A stretch of DNA of 64,000 nt from Hemileia vastatrix (lineage: Eukaryota > Basidiomycota > Pucciniomycetes > Pucciniales > Zaghouaniaceae): the NCBI GenBank assembly GCA_030280995.1, contig JASXTE010000014.1:310001-374000 (forward strand). Direction: 5' to 3'. The position numbers were made by a program, and so were the translations under genes. A model generated the notes under the pieces. The model searched no databases and was not told where the DNA came from. It saw only the letters and a list, made by a program, of their open reading frames with translations. The number at the start of each line of letters is the position of its first letter. The first letter of the stretch is position 1. Positions 1-10,442 of the stretch are shown here, one piece after another.

Positions 1-568
1 GAAGCCAGAAAAAATCATTCCATGAGTCTACTCAATGCAAAGTATTTTTTGAAACAGCTTATTAAAATAATACTTTATTAAATTAATTTGATCAATAAAA
101 ATTGATTGACAATATTGAAATTCTTAAATACAATAATTTTATTAAAAAATTTCAGATTACATATAAAAAAAATCAGTGCCTTTTTCTATTACTTACAATT
201 GTTTTTACAGAATTGAAAACTATGTTTCAGCTAATATTTTATGGAAGTGAACTCTGTTCTTCGCCCGAAGAACAGAGTTCATCCTCCTATTTTCACACTC
301 TGTTTGCACCAATCTCCATCCCTTTCAATTCTATCAACACATGCTTGTCTTCCCTTCCCATGCCTTTCGCTATCCTCCCAGCCCCATTGTATGCCATCCT
401 CTTTTGATCCCCATTTCACCCCTCTCAACCTCTCCCAGACCCTTTTCTTCATTTAAAATGCCTCGGAACCCTTAATCTTCCCTTCCAACTCTTTCCCAAC
501 CTTTTCGCTACCCCATACACCCTTCCTCACCCCTCTCTCCAGCCTTTCCAGCCCTTGTAGCCCCATTT
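1..568. other. Interior of a TIR element, no gene seen
   Basis: AT-rich sequence followed from about 281 by a strongly pyrimidine-rich strand (C and T predominate to about 567). Short open frames here have composition typical of low-complexity DNA and no recognisable domain. The stretch lies inside the element whose right end is at 720; its left end is outside the window. Confidence 0.6.
249..280. repeat. 32-bp perfect hairpin palindrome
   Basis: Two 15-base arms (GAACTCTGTTCTTCG and its exact complement) separated by CC. It lies about 440 bp inside the right end of the TIR element ending at 720, in the same relative place where the other TIR elements of this window hold their palindromic arrays. 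Function unknown. Confidence 0.85.
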
Positions 569-720
569 GTGTTCACATGAGCTTCAAGGTGTGTTCAAAG
601 TAAATTCAATACTTCTTCATGATGGTTTCATCACTTCCTCAATGTGTGCTCAAAAAGATATGAATTAGGGTTCAAGGTTGCGGACTTGCTAGCAAGTCCG
701 CCCCCCATATTGCGTGGTGT
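569..720. mobile_element. Right terminus of a CACCACG-type TIR transposon
   Basis: This 152-bp segment recurs at 47452-47603 with one base difference. Its last ~50 bp are the inverted match of the left terminus at 21728: reading inward on the minus strand it begins CACCACGCAATAT, then a G run, then the palindrome GCGGACTTGCTAGCAAGTCC. Short subterminal motifs like TGTGTTCA recur just inside. The matching left end must lie upstream of the window. The 3 bases outside the terminal CAC complement are TAT. Confidence 0.8.
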
Positions 721-1819
721 ATAAATTTCTTTACCGTAAGTTGAATGATTTTAATATGAGCAAGGTACTAGGATACTTAAAGAAAGACCCCCAAATGTCA
801 GGCCTGAGTCACTTTAAGAGAGATAAGCACGTCTTATCAGCAGCACTGAGGTCTGATTTAGATTTAAGTGAGAAAGGAATATAGTAAAATATTAATAAAT
901 CCCACTTATCTATAGCTTTGATTATATGCTATAAATCAGGTACTGTTTATATAGTACTATAACTCAATCAATTAAATGTTTTAACAATAAATAAATATCA
1001 AATAATAATTCCCACAGTGTCTATATAAGATATAGACCAGGTACTAATTATTAATATATTTTAAGTATGTTACCAGGACCAGTAAGTTGTCAATTACATA
1101 ACACTTATATTTATCTTATGCTTCTGAAGTACTCACTCAAGCTACTCTTCAGTAAGTACCAGGAATAAGGAATATAAAATATATTATAAAAGTAACAGAG
1201 CTCACCAATTTAAGATACAATACCAAGTAATAAAATCTTTAATATTAACTGATAAGGGGAATAATAATTAAACAGTATTTGCTATGCAGTGTCTCACTCA
1301 ATATAGCAGGGAAACTATAATAATTATTAGATGCTTGTCTTGTTATAAGGCTACAATAGTAGCAGCTCAAACTAGGATTTATACAAATTAGTGTAAAATA
1401 GATGGTGATTTCTAAGGGAAATCACCTCTTTATATTCTCTTTCATTTGTTTTATTTACTTCTATTTACATCTTTCTCTCCCTTTGTCCTTTCTTTATTTT
1501 GTTTCATAATATTTTCTATGCCCTTAACCCTGTTTATACTCAGTATCCTTTTGTCTTCTTATTATTTGTCCCATATCATATTCCTACTGTTTGTGTTTGT
1601 TCTTCTGTTTGTTTCAACACAGCTATTCCCTTTATTTCTTCCCTTTGTTCTTTCTTATCTCTATTCTATTCTAAGCTGTGTATTTGTTTGTATCATTCTT
1701 TCTCCCTTTATACTCTTTATCTTCTCTTCTATTATCAGCTGTGTATTTATTTGTATCCCATCCTCTTCCCTTTCTTTAACATTTGTCAGTTGTTTTATCC
1801 CTTCAGCTGACAGTTTTGG
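721..1819. other. AT-rich intergenic DNA, then pyrimidine-rich tract
   Basis: No gene seen. A small perfect hairpin (9-bp stem GGTGATTTC, loop TAAGG) lies at 1404-1426. From about 1430 to 1860 the plus strand is dominated by T and C and merges into the LTR fragment ending at 2058. The hydrophobic open frames here (F, S, L rich) follow from that composition. Confidence 0.6.
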
Positions 1820-2058
1820 TTTTCTGGTGTGGATCTTTATATATTTCAGGTTCTCTTTGGTCTATGGACAATCTAGGCTACTTTCTTGACTTGTTAAGCA
1901 GTCAAGAAGTGTGTTGGAAGGGGTATTGTAACAGTCTCTAATTTTCTTTAGAAAATAAATCTCACCAGGTATTTCTCAAAGGTACAGGGGTTTTGCTCTC
2001 CAGTTTTACTCCAACTCCCTTGGTCAAGGCTTATAGCTAGTACTATAGGATTGTCTCT
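1820..2058 (+). repeat. Partial LTR (gypsy family), 3' part
   Basis: It aligns by eye with the last ~250 bp of the LTRs ending at 3214, 7647 and 19220: the shared track includes AGCAGTCAAGAAGTGTGTTG, CCAACTCCCTTGGTCAAGG and AGCTAGTACTATAGGATTGT. It is followed at 2064-2080 by a primer-binding-site-like TGGAGCCCAACATGAG and about 40 bp of internal sequence, then is interrupted by the next LTR at 2120. Its 5' limit is not clear, because upstream sequence does not match the other LTRs. Confidence 0.65.
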
Positions 2059-2119
2059 CTTTCTGGAGCCCAACATGAGAAGAGGATTTTCTAGATTTTG
2101 AAATCTCTGTTACTGTTAG

Positions 2120-3214
2120 TGTGGTCTTCCAACATTGGCAGAGGCCTTTGTTGGTTTGTTTGGCCCTGTTTTGGTATGTCTTAATTGACATTGGTTGAAT
2201 AATTGGGCATTTTTCTGATTTTATTCAGTTAATATTGGGACTATGGCTATGTGTGTATTACCATATAATAGCCCCAATTATTCTATATATTTATGTCTTT
2301 TTGTCATTTTTCATATTCTAAGTTTTAGCGGTTCATTTCCTCATTTTTCATTTCTAAAAGATAGCTCTTTAATTTTGTTTTTTGCGTTTTATGGGCTAAC
2401 CTTAAGTCTTATGGTTAATTAATTAGTACCATTCAGTACAGCTTATTTGGCTCTATCTTTAATGTCCCAATTTTTTAATAGCTAAATTTTGTGTTTTAAG
2501 GGTTTTAGTAGTTGTGGTGGATTTTTCTAAGTATTTTGGTCTTTATTGGAGGTTTTTGGTGGTTTTCTGGCTTCAGGGAGGTCTGGCCGCTTCTATCTGG
2601 GCCACACATGTCAGGTGGCCCTCCTGCCTTGGTTATAGAAGGCTGGGGAGCGCTTTTAGAGGTTTTTTATTCAATTTGGCTGTCAAAAGTGCCAAATTTG
2701 ATGCTGTGCATGGATTTTTTAGATGGCTGTCTGTGTGTACATACTGAATAAGACAGTTTGGGGAAACTTAATTTATCATACAACCATCCAGAGGTGATAT
2801 CATTGTTTCTCACTCAGTTTTCACTGTTTTTTTGCCACGATTGGCTGTGTTTGTTGCAAGGTTAGTTCTTCATATAAATCAACTTTTGAAACTGGTTTCT
2901 CTGGTGTCGCTTTGCAACCTGCATCAAGTATTATTGCTGTTTTCTGTGCAACAAGTGCAAAGTTGTTTTCTGGTGTAAATCTTTCTGCATTTCAGGTTTC
3001 AGGCTCTTTGGTTCTCAGTGGTCTGCTATTGGCTACTGTCTCGACTTTTAAAGCAGTCAAGAAGTGTGTTGGAAAGGGTATAGTGACAGTCTCTTATTTT
3101 CTGTAGCAAATCAATCTCACCAGCTTTTTCTCAAAGGGACTGGGGTTTTTCACTTCAGTTTTGCTCCAACTCCCTTGGTCAAGGCCTATAGCTAGTACTA
3201 TAGGATTGTTTACA
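2120..3214 (+). repeat. LTR of Ty3/gypsy element A
   Basis: It begins TGTGGTCTTCCAACATTGGC and ends ATTGTTTACA, 1,095 bp, nearly the same length and layout as the LTR pair at 6555 and 18126. It is followed by a primer-binding-site-like sequence at 3219 (TGGCACCTAATGTGG) and then a gag gene in the same orientation, so it is the 5' LTR of element A. No downstream partner LTR is present, because the element is truncated after gag. Confidence 0.85.
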
Positions 3215-3321
3215 TTTCTGGCACCTAATGTGGGGTAAGCATTTATTATATTTTTGGATTTTTAGTTTCTTTTGGGCTCTCTTCTTTGGTTGGAGATTGT
3301 TTTTCTGGAATCTATTTGACA

Positions 3322-4428
3322 ATGGCTTCTGGACCCTCTTTCTCTAGTGGTGGTAGTGGCACTTTTGGTGCTTCTGAGGATGGTAATCCTCCTGTTTCTT
3401 TTAGTCCTTCTGTCTGGATCAAGTCCTGGAAGGGGCCTATGATTATGGGGGAGGATGTGAAGTTGTTTCTGGAGCTGTTTGAGGCTTCTGATAATGTGGA
3501 TGGTGCTTCTCACCTGGACATGGTGAAGTCTTCTACATTGGTGACAGGGCTCTGGTAAAGGAAGTTTCTGCTATGGAGGGTTATAGGAGCAAAGATTGAA
3601 AAACGTTGTGTCTGAGGATGACAGAAAGGTGGGGATTCAGGTACTCTATGATGGATCTAAATATGATTGCAAGTGAATGGCAATCTAATGGAGGGGTAGG
3701 AAATCTCCATACTTATAGAAAATTTCTGGATCAGTTGGAGCCAGTGGTGGTTTATTTGGTGGATATTCAGGATTTGAAGAGTACTGACTCTGAAAGGGAT
3801 ATATTCTGGTCTTCTCTGGCAAGGAATGTCAGGATTTATGTGCTAAAGGGTTTGGCAATGAAGGAAAAGATGAAGATTCTTCCTAATGGGAATAAGAAAT
3901 TGCCTGATCTTTCTGCGGTGAAGTAGTTTGTGGAGGGTCATCTGAAACTATTGGCAGTGGAATCTTGCCAATAAGCTAGCACCAACTATGTTAGCAAGGT
4001 CAGTGAAGCTTTTGCTGAAGATATGTAGGAATCTAGGAAGAAGGGAAAGTTTGAAAAAGGGGAAGGCTCCAGAGAACCCTAAGGAGGTTGATCCAGTAGT
4101 GGAGCAGTTGGCTGATCTGAAAAAACAGCTACTTATTTTGGTTCAAGAGGCTCAGAAGTCCAATAAGGCTCCTTCTCAGCCTAGATATTTTGAAATTAGG
4201 ATTGGTAGGAGTGATCGTTGGTTCTGCTCTTTTTGAAACATGAAGGGCCACAATTCCAATGACTGTTGGGCACTGAATAGGGAGGTGTTTGAAGGGAAGG
4301 TAGAATTTGATGGGAGAGTGTTCAAGTTCCCAGATGATTCTTTTGTGAAGCCTAATGATGGTCAGGCTCAAGTGGACTTGGTGAGGAGGAGACATAAATT
4401 CAGCCTGAGTATCTCCAGGACTGAGTAA
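3322..4428 (+). pseudogene. Broken gag of Ty3/gypsy element A
   Basis: The frame opens with MASGPSF and follows the gag of the element at 7740: the blocks GEDVK, VDGAS, GGVGNLH and SNDCWALNR are shared. A frameshift lies near 3530, and in-frame stops lie near 3598, 3925, 3973 and 4027. The CCHC zinc knuckle near 4225-4265 is damaged: the second cysteine position is a TGA stop (CSF-stop-NMKGHNSNDC). This copy keeps about 330 bp between capsid and knuckle, including a charged segment, that the copy at 7740-8742 has lost, so the two are complementary in what they preserve. Homology ends at about 4428, where the element is truncated. Gag would form the virus-like particle and bind RNA; this copy cannot. 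Confidence 0.85.
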
Positions 4429-5267
4429 TTCTTATTTTTAAAATAAGATAACCTTAAATACCTTAAGCTTATATCTTAAAAATAAGGGTGAACACTTATA
4501 TATATGTTTATAATACATATATATATAATTATTACACTATTATATAACTACTAGTAGCTGAAATAGCTTATCCATAGCCTAATAATACTTATTAAGGTGT
4601 GAATAAAGTTATAATATACTATTATTAAGTGATATTAAGTAATAATTGACATACCTAAACTTGTATGTATACATAAATCTTATTTTCAGTGAAATATGCA
4701 GTATATTATGTATATTTAGGTCTAAAAGTGTGTTTTAGCCTCTTAATAGCCGATAAACTTTGTTTTTCTTCTTATTTTAGGCCATATGGACATATTAAGT
4801 AGATTCACAATGCCTACAGAAGCATATACATCTATTTCAGGCACATGTACTCAGTTTGGACAACTTAATCTGTTTCCTTAGATGGATATTCACGGATTTA
4901 TGGGTTGGGAGGTCATTGCTGGGTTAATATGGATGCTTAATGATGTTATTGGGGGCTTGGAAAATTAATTATTTTTCTTCATATGCTTTGAGTTTCATTT
5001 TATTCCTTTTGGATTGGTTATTTTGCCTGTTTCCTTATGGTATCCGCTTTTATCTGGATTTTCTATTTATGGTATGGGTCTGTGTTACCATTAATTGTGA
5101 TGGAGGATCCTTCCTGGAAGTCTGGGTGCTGAATCTGCTTGAAGTGGACGCAATGAGGAGGTTATTGGCCCTCAAAGTGCTGTAATTTCCGGGGATAGCA
5201 GTGACATCATCTGGATTGAGGGTCTGTGCACTCCAGTGGATTTTGGTATAAGTAAGGGAGGATTTTG
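4429..5267. other. No gene recognised; possible end of another retroelement
   Basis: AT-rich to about 4740, with short self-complementary stretches near 4432-4455, then a more balanced stretch (4740-5250) without a convincing open frame. The last bases before 5268 (AAGGGAGGATTT) resemble a polypurine tract just ahead of TGACAG, so this could be the 3' end of a plus-strand element. I cannot name it. Confidence 0.4.
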
Positions 5268-6084
5268 ACAGTTATTGATCATCACAAACTTATTACAACT
5301 TAATTAAACATTCAAAAACAATTATTATCATTTATAAATATATTATAAAGCCTTTATAAATTGATATTATCATTATATAAGCTATAACTATATTCTATTT
5401 ATCTATTTTCCAACACTAGCAAGCATTTAAATCCAAGTATTGTGAGTTTTATTTGAGTATAACTATTTTATTAGTCTTCACCTGAGGTTTAATCACTAAA
5501 TAATCTATCAATAAGTATTAGGACTATTAATAAATACTATTAAAATCATACTTATAAACTGTTAGAAAGAAGCTTTATTAAGATGTTAGTACTCTACTCT
5601 AATAACACTGAGATAGAGCTGGGACGCCTGAAGTATTGCGCTGACCTTTATTAAGATGTTAGTACTCTACTCTAATAACACTTAGATAGAGCTGGGACGC
5701 CTGAAGTATTGCGCTGACCTGAGTTGTATATAATAGTAGTTAAACAACTCTGTAACGTTTAATAAAAATGAAGGTGAAGTGCCAACCTTTATTAAGATGT
5801 TAGTACTCTACTCTAATAACGCTGGCATAGAGCTGGGACGCCTGAAGTAATGCGCTGACCTGCTTGTCAAGAGTATATGGTAGAGTAAAACAGTTTAGTG
5901 AGAAGACAAAAGTATGAGTGAAGGTGTTCTATCATACAACTATATATACTATATCTATGCTTCTCACGCAAAACATGATGAGTGATTTAATACATACTAT
6001 TACTAATAGACGGTCTGAGTTCTAGCAATGTAATTATGGATACAAATTATTTAATGAAATAAAAATTATCGGATTATACTAACA
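5268..6084 (-). repeat. Putative Ty1/copia LTR
   Basis: On the minus strand the copia coding region ends near 6100, followed by a polypurine tract (complement of CTCCCCCTC, 6083-6091) and then TGTTAGTATAATCC, a typical LTR start at 6084. The left limit is set tentatively at 5268, where the minus strand reads ...CTGTCA. A TATA-like TATATATAG lies near 5944. The LTR contains three copies of a 74-bp sequence (see separate entry). The 5' partner LTR is not in the window. Confidence 0.5.
5573..5860. repeat. Three copies of a 74-bp repeat in the copia LTR
   Basis: Copies at about 5573-5646, 5646-5719 and 5787-5860. The first two are head-to-tail; the third follows a 67-bp spacer. Each runs from CTTTATTAAGATGTTAGTAC to ATTGCGCTGACC with only a few differences. 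Confidence 0.9.
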
Positions 6085-6096
6085 CTCCCCCTCATT

Positions 6097-6554
6097 GCTA
6101 GAACCTATAGATCTCTTGCATTCTTCAAGTCCAAGATCTGTTCTAAACCTGATGAATTTTGTTTGGTCTAACGCTTTACTCGTAATATTGGCTACCATGT
6201 TGTTTGTTGGACAGTATTTTAGATTCAGTTTTCCATCTAGCACTTTTTCTCTTACCCAATTGAAATTTACTTCTATATGTTTGGTTCATTTATGAGCAAT
6301 TGGATTCTTTGAGAGTGCTATTGCTCCTTGATTATCCCCATATAGCAATGTTCCTTCATTATTTTGATATCCTAATTCACTTAGAAATTTTCTTAACCAC
6401 ACTCCTTCTAGTCCTGCGTCAAGATAACCTTTGTATTTGGATTCTGTTGCTGAAGTGGATACAGTATTTTGCTTTTTAATCTTCCATGATACAGCTCCCC
6501 CTCCAAATAAGAAGATATATCCATTGGTCAAACGTCTGGTAATGTTTCAACTGG
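6097..6554 (-). pseudogene. Copia pol, RNase H C-terminal part
   Basis: Reading leftward from 6554, the minus strand gives the second half of a Ty1/copia RNase H: TNGYIFLFGGGAVSWK, then STSATESKY, GDNQGAIALSKNP and finally the HIDVNFHWVRE-like tail near 6270. The N-terminal half of the same domain lies at 19221 onward, ending with the DADLAG block. The gap is exactly the gypsy element 6555-19220; removing it and one copy of the target duplication keeps the reading frame. A TGA close to the junction and further stops mean the domain is dead. RNase H would degrade the RNA of the RNA-DNA hybrid during reverse transcription. Confidence 0.85.
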
Positions 6555-7647
6555 TGTGGTCTTCCAAAATTGGCAGGGGCCTTTGTTGTGTGATTTGTTT
6601 CTGTTTGTGCATGTCTTAATTGACATCTGTTAACAAATTGGGTATTTTTCTGGCGTTATTCAGTGAATATTGGGTCTGCAGGTATGTGGGTACTATCATT
6701 GGATAGCCCCAGTTTTTCTCTATATTTTATGTCTTGTGGACATTTTTCATATTCTAAGTTTTAAGGGGTCATTTCCTCATTTTTCATTTATAAAAGATAG
6801 CTGTTTAATTTTGTTTTTCTTGTTTTAAGGGCTAACCTTAAGTCTTAGGGTTAAGTGCTTAGTACCATTGGATAGAGCTAATTTTTCTCTATGTTTCATG
6901 TCACAATGTTGTTATAGTGAAATTCCGTGTTTTAAAGGTTTTAGTAGTTGTAGCTAATTTTTCTAAGTAGATTAGTTGTTTTTATTGGTTTTCTGGCTTC
7001 AGGGAGGCCGGGCCCCTTCAGGCGGCACCTCCGACGTCAGGTGGACTGCCAGCCTCTGTTTTAGAAGGTTGGGAGCGCTTCAGGAGGCTTTATTATTCAA
7101 TTTGGCGGGTACAGGCACCAGATTGGTGGGTGTGCATGGGCTCTTAGATAGTGGTCTGTGTGTACATAGTGAATAAGACAGCTTGGGGCAACCTTAATTA
7201 TCATACAACCATCCGGAGGTGATATCCTTGTTCCTCACTCAGTTTTCACTGTTTTTTGGCCACAATTTGGCTGTGTTTGTTGCAAGTGAGTTCTTCATTT
7301 AACTTAACTTTGGCAACTGTTTTCTCTGTTATAGTCTCGCAAGCTATAGCAAGTATTATTGCTGTCTCTGGTGTGGATTTGCAGCCTACATCAAGTATCT
7401 TTGCTGTCTCTGGTGTGGATATTTTTCTACATTTTAGTTCTTTGGTCTGGTAGTCTGTCTGGAGACCACTTTCTTGGCTCATCAAGCAGTCAAGTGTGTT
7501 GAAAAAGGGCTTTAGCAAAACAGGAACCAACTTACTTTAGCAAGTAAATCTCACTCTATTTTTCTAAAGGGACAGGGGATTTTCTCTCTGGTTTTTCTCC
7601 AACTCCCTTGGCCAAGGCCTATAGCTAGTACTATAGGATTGTCTACA
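6555..7647 (+). repeat. 5' LTR of gypsy element B
   Basis: It starts TGTGGTCTTCCAAAATTGGC and ends ATTGTCTACA. A pyrimidine-rich segment and the block CCAACTCCCTTGGCCAAGG precede the end, as in the other copies. Transcription would start inside it. Confidence 0.92.
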
Positions 7648-7651
7648 TTTC

Positions 7652-7668
7652 TGGCGCCCAACATGGTG
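7652..7668 (+). promoter_or_regulatory. Primer binding site of element B
   Basis: TGGCGCCCAACATGGTG starts 4 bases after the LTR end; the leading TGG matches the complement of a tRNA CCA end. The same site, partly mutated, follows the LTRs at 2058 and 3214. I do not assign the tRNA. Confidence 0.65.
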
Positions 7669-7739
7669 TTAGAACTTGCTAGTTCTTTGGAATATCTGTT
7701 TTCTTTGGTTGGCTCTTTTTGGTGTTTTGGTCTGGAGGA

Positions 7740-8742
7740 ATGGCTTCTGGTTCCTCTATTCCTGTGGTGACTGTCAGTGGGGGGGATGGTCCTCCTTCTG
7801 TGATGGTTAGGGAGTGTGTGAGGATTAAAACTTGGGATGGTACCAAGTTTAATGGGGAGGACGTCAAGTGGTTTCTAGAGAAGTATGAAACTGCTGCTGG
7901 GGTGGATGGTGCTTCCTACCTGGACATGGTGAAGCAGATTATCTTCTTCATTGGTGATAGGTCAGTGGAGAAGGAGATTGTGGCCATGTCTGGCTACAAG
8001 AAGAGGGATTGGAAATTGTTGTGTAGGGAGATGGTTGATAGATGGGGTGTCAGGTTCACTATGGTGGATCTGAACAAGGTTGTCAGTGAATGGCAATCTT
8101 ATGGTGGTGTTGGTAACTTACATATTTACAGGAAGCTTCTGCTACAGTTTGATCCTGTGGTGGAATATTTGGTGGAAGTGGAGGAGCTGGCACATGAAAA
8201 TGCTGGCAAGGATGTTTTTTGGTCTTCAATGGCTAGAGATGAAGGTCAATAAGGCACCTTCTCAGCCTAGAGATTTTGATAGGAGGGATGGTAGGAGTGA
8301 TCCTTGGGTCTGCTCTTATTGCAGCAGGAGGGGGCACAGGTCCAATGATTGTTGGGCATTGAACAGGGATGTGTCTGAAGGAAAGGTGGAATTTGATGGG
8401 AGGGTTTTCAATTTCCCTAATGGTTATTTTGTTAAGCCCAGTGAGGTGCAGGCTCCTGTTGATTTGGTCAGGAGAAGGGGAGGTCTCAATCAAAGGAGGC
8501 CAAGGTTTGAGGAGATTCCTGATCAAGGGAGGTCTTCAGGTAAGGAGGATGAGGATAGCAAGGGAAAGGGGAAGGAGGTCAATAAGGTCTCTTTTTCCAC
8601 TTCCTTTGGTGGTTTGGAGTTGAATTCTTGTGGTGGACAGTCAAGTGGTGAATGCTTGGCTGGTGTTTATGATGCGGAAGCAGGGAAGGTGGGAAGGCCT
8701 AAGAGCAGTTCTCAGGCCCAACCAAAGCCAAATGCTTCATAG
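7740..8742 (+). pseudogene. gag of gypsy element B
   Basis: ATG at 7740 (MASGSSIP) opens a capsid-like region with the family blocks WDGTKFNGEDVKWF, DRWGVRF and GGVGNLHIYRK. At about 8247 the frame ends (DEGQ, TAA). It resumes in another frame with NKAPSQPRDF and a CCHC zinc knuckle CSYCSRRGHRSNDC (C-x2-C-x4-H-x4-C) near 8310-8352, then a basic, charged tail. Comparison with element A (3322-4428) shows the break is an internal deletion of about 330 bp. An in-frame TAG at 8740-8742 separates gag from the protease region. That could be a C-to-T change of CAG or a natural suppression site, but the other damage favours mutation. Confidence 0.88.
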
Positions 8743-9804
8743 GTGGATCCTAAGCTGAGTGCAGCTAGGAAGAGGTACAGCAAAGAGGAGCTGTACAAGA
8801 TGCAGAAGGGTATGACTGAAATGGCCCCCCCTAGTTTTGGCGCATTGGACATGAATGGTGAGCCAATGCCAATGGAGGTGGATTCTGACTCTGAGGAGGA
8901 TGTTCCTTTGGCTTCATTGCCAAAGCCTGTTGGAGTTAGAGGTTCAGGTGAGGGATCTGGCTTCATTCCTGTTAATGGTAAATCTGTTGGTGGTGCAGGT
9001 CCTCAAGAATCTTCTAGGACCAAGGTGGTGAAGCAAAGAGCTCACTTTGAGAGGCCAGTAGCTTCTGGTCAAGTTAACGTTATGGGCTCTGTCCTGGAAA
9101 GGATGAATCAGGGTCAGGTTTCCCTATCTTATGGAGAATCGTATGCTATCAGTCCAGGGTTGGCTGATAGACAGAAAAAGTTGTTGACCAGGAGAAGAGT
9201 TTCTTCTGGGGAGGTAGAATACATTTGTGATTCTGCTGAAAAGTTTGGTGAGGGGTTGGAAACTCATTTTTCTGCTCCTCTGGGATATGTCAATGTCACT
9301 CTGAATGGCAGGGAGGCAAGGGCATTGGTAAATTCAGGTTCTCAGATAAACCTGATTTCTTTGTTTGAGGCAACTCATATGGGCCTCCCCATCAAAACTG
9401 GTATTGCTGGGAATTTGAGAGGGATCGGTGGTCATGTCACTGAATTGGTTAGAACTTCAGAGTTTGTGAAGTTAGATGTTGGCGGAGCCTCAGGGAAGGT
9501 TCATTTTTACATTGCTAAAGGTAATGTAAAAGCAGTTTTGGGTGGGCCATTCTTGATGGATTTTCAGGCAATAATTGGTTATCAATTTGATTTGGGAATC
9601 AGTTTGGAATTGACTGGTGAAGATATGAGGAGGCTTCACATGAGGTTATCATCCACCAGAAAGGATGGTTGGGAGACCAGGCCTGTTTTATCTTCAATGT
9701 GCCAGTGCATAGATTGCTGCAGGAGAAGGAAGGAAGCAGGTGCTGCCTCTGGTTTTTTTGAGTGTGGCTCAGGCTCTATTGAGAGTCTGTCTTTTTTAGA
9801 GTAA
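8743..9804 (+). pseudogene. Aspartic protease region of gypsy pol, catalytic Asp lost
   Basis: This is the same reading frame as the end of gag. A low-complexity linker (acidic DSDSEED block near residue 47) leads to a retropepsin-like domain at roughly residues 180-295. The active-site triad, normally D-S/T-G, reads ALVNSGSQINLIS, so the catalytic aspartate is asparagine (GAT to AAT). Other fold marks remain: the I-x-G-x-G-like GIGGHV and the AVLGGPFL block that matches the ILG core. The protein ends with a basic, cysteine-containing segment (CQCIDCCRRRK) and TAA at 9804. The protease would mature the Gag-Pol polyprotein; this copy should be inactive. Confidence 0.85.
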
Positions 9805-10442
9805 TGAGGGCTGATCACCCTAGTGCTACAACCCCTCCCCAAGATGAGGAAATCCCAGGTTGTAGTAGGACAGCTCCCTTGGATATATACCAAGTGGATT
9901 TTCAACTTTCTCTTTTTAATGTTTCTCTTCTCTGCAAGTATTCATCAAGTTTTTTATCAAGTCTCTGTTCTTTCTCAAGATTCTTAATTATTATAAATTC
10001 AAGTTCAAGGAAGAAGATTGGTTATATATCTTTATTGAAAGATATGCGGAAAAGTTTTGGGGCGGTGAGATCTGGGTCTAAAAGTAAGTCCTCCCAATTG
10101 TGCACCACTAGGGTTTCTTCTACACCTTACAAAAACATTACCTGGGCCACATCTGTGAGCATTGGGGAAACCCCTGGTTATTTTAGTAGGTCAGAAGAAA
10201 ACACAAGAAAAGAAGAAAAAAATTTCAAGATAATTCAAGAAAATCAAGAAAAAAATCTAAAGATAATGAAGAAAGAAGATTCAAAATATTTTTGTGAATA
10301 TTGTCAAGATCAATTTTTGGGCCTCCGGCATGAGGATAAACTGCACAATTTCAGAAGAGTTGATTCTGAAGATGAATCAAGATTTGAAGATTTGGAAGAC
10401 GGAAGTGAGGATGAATGTTTGGTATTGTGGAAAAGTTTTTGA
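9805..10442 (+). pseudogene. Disrupted pro-RT linker with duplication and C2H2-like finger
   Basis: A linker between protease and RT that differs from the rest of pol. A segment at about 10045-10194 (encoding KSKSSQLCTT...NITWAT) recurs at 10427-10572 (KSKSFQFCTA...NITLAT), a tandem duplication. Between the copies lies an A-rich insert encoding a lysine-rich helix and then CEYCQDQFLGLRHEDKLH, a C-x2-C-x8-H-x4-H pattern resembling a zinc finger, and an acidic tail. Whether the finger belongs to the original polyprotein or was captured cannot be told from one copy. Frames shift at 9804 and stop at 10440. Confidence 0.55.

Noticed and set aside
1446..1889. Hydrophobic open frame resembling a membrane protein
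   Set aside because: Composition follows from a T/C-rich tract, and it runs into an LTR; no conserved motif.
3967..3972. GCTAGC in the broken gag as another TIR palindrome
   Set aside because: No CACCACG or G/C run nearby and it lies within gag homology; the same holds for GCTAGC near 45140.
7719..7739. Earlier, non-ATG start for gag of element B
   Set aside because: The ATG at 7740 (MASG) matches the ATG start MASG of the other gag copy at 3322.
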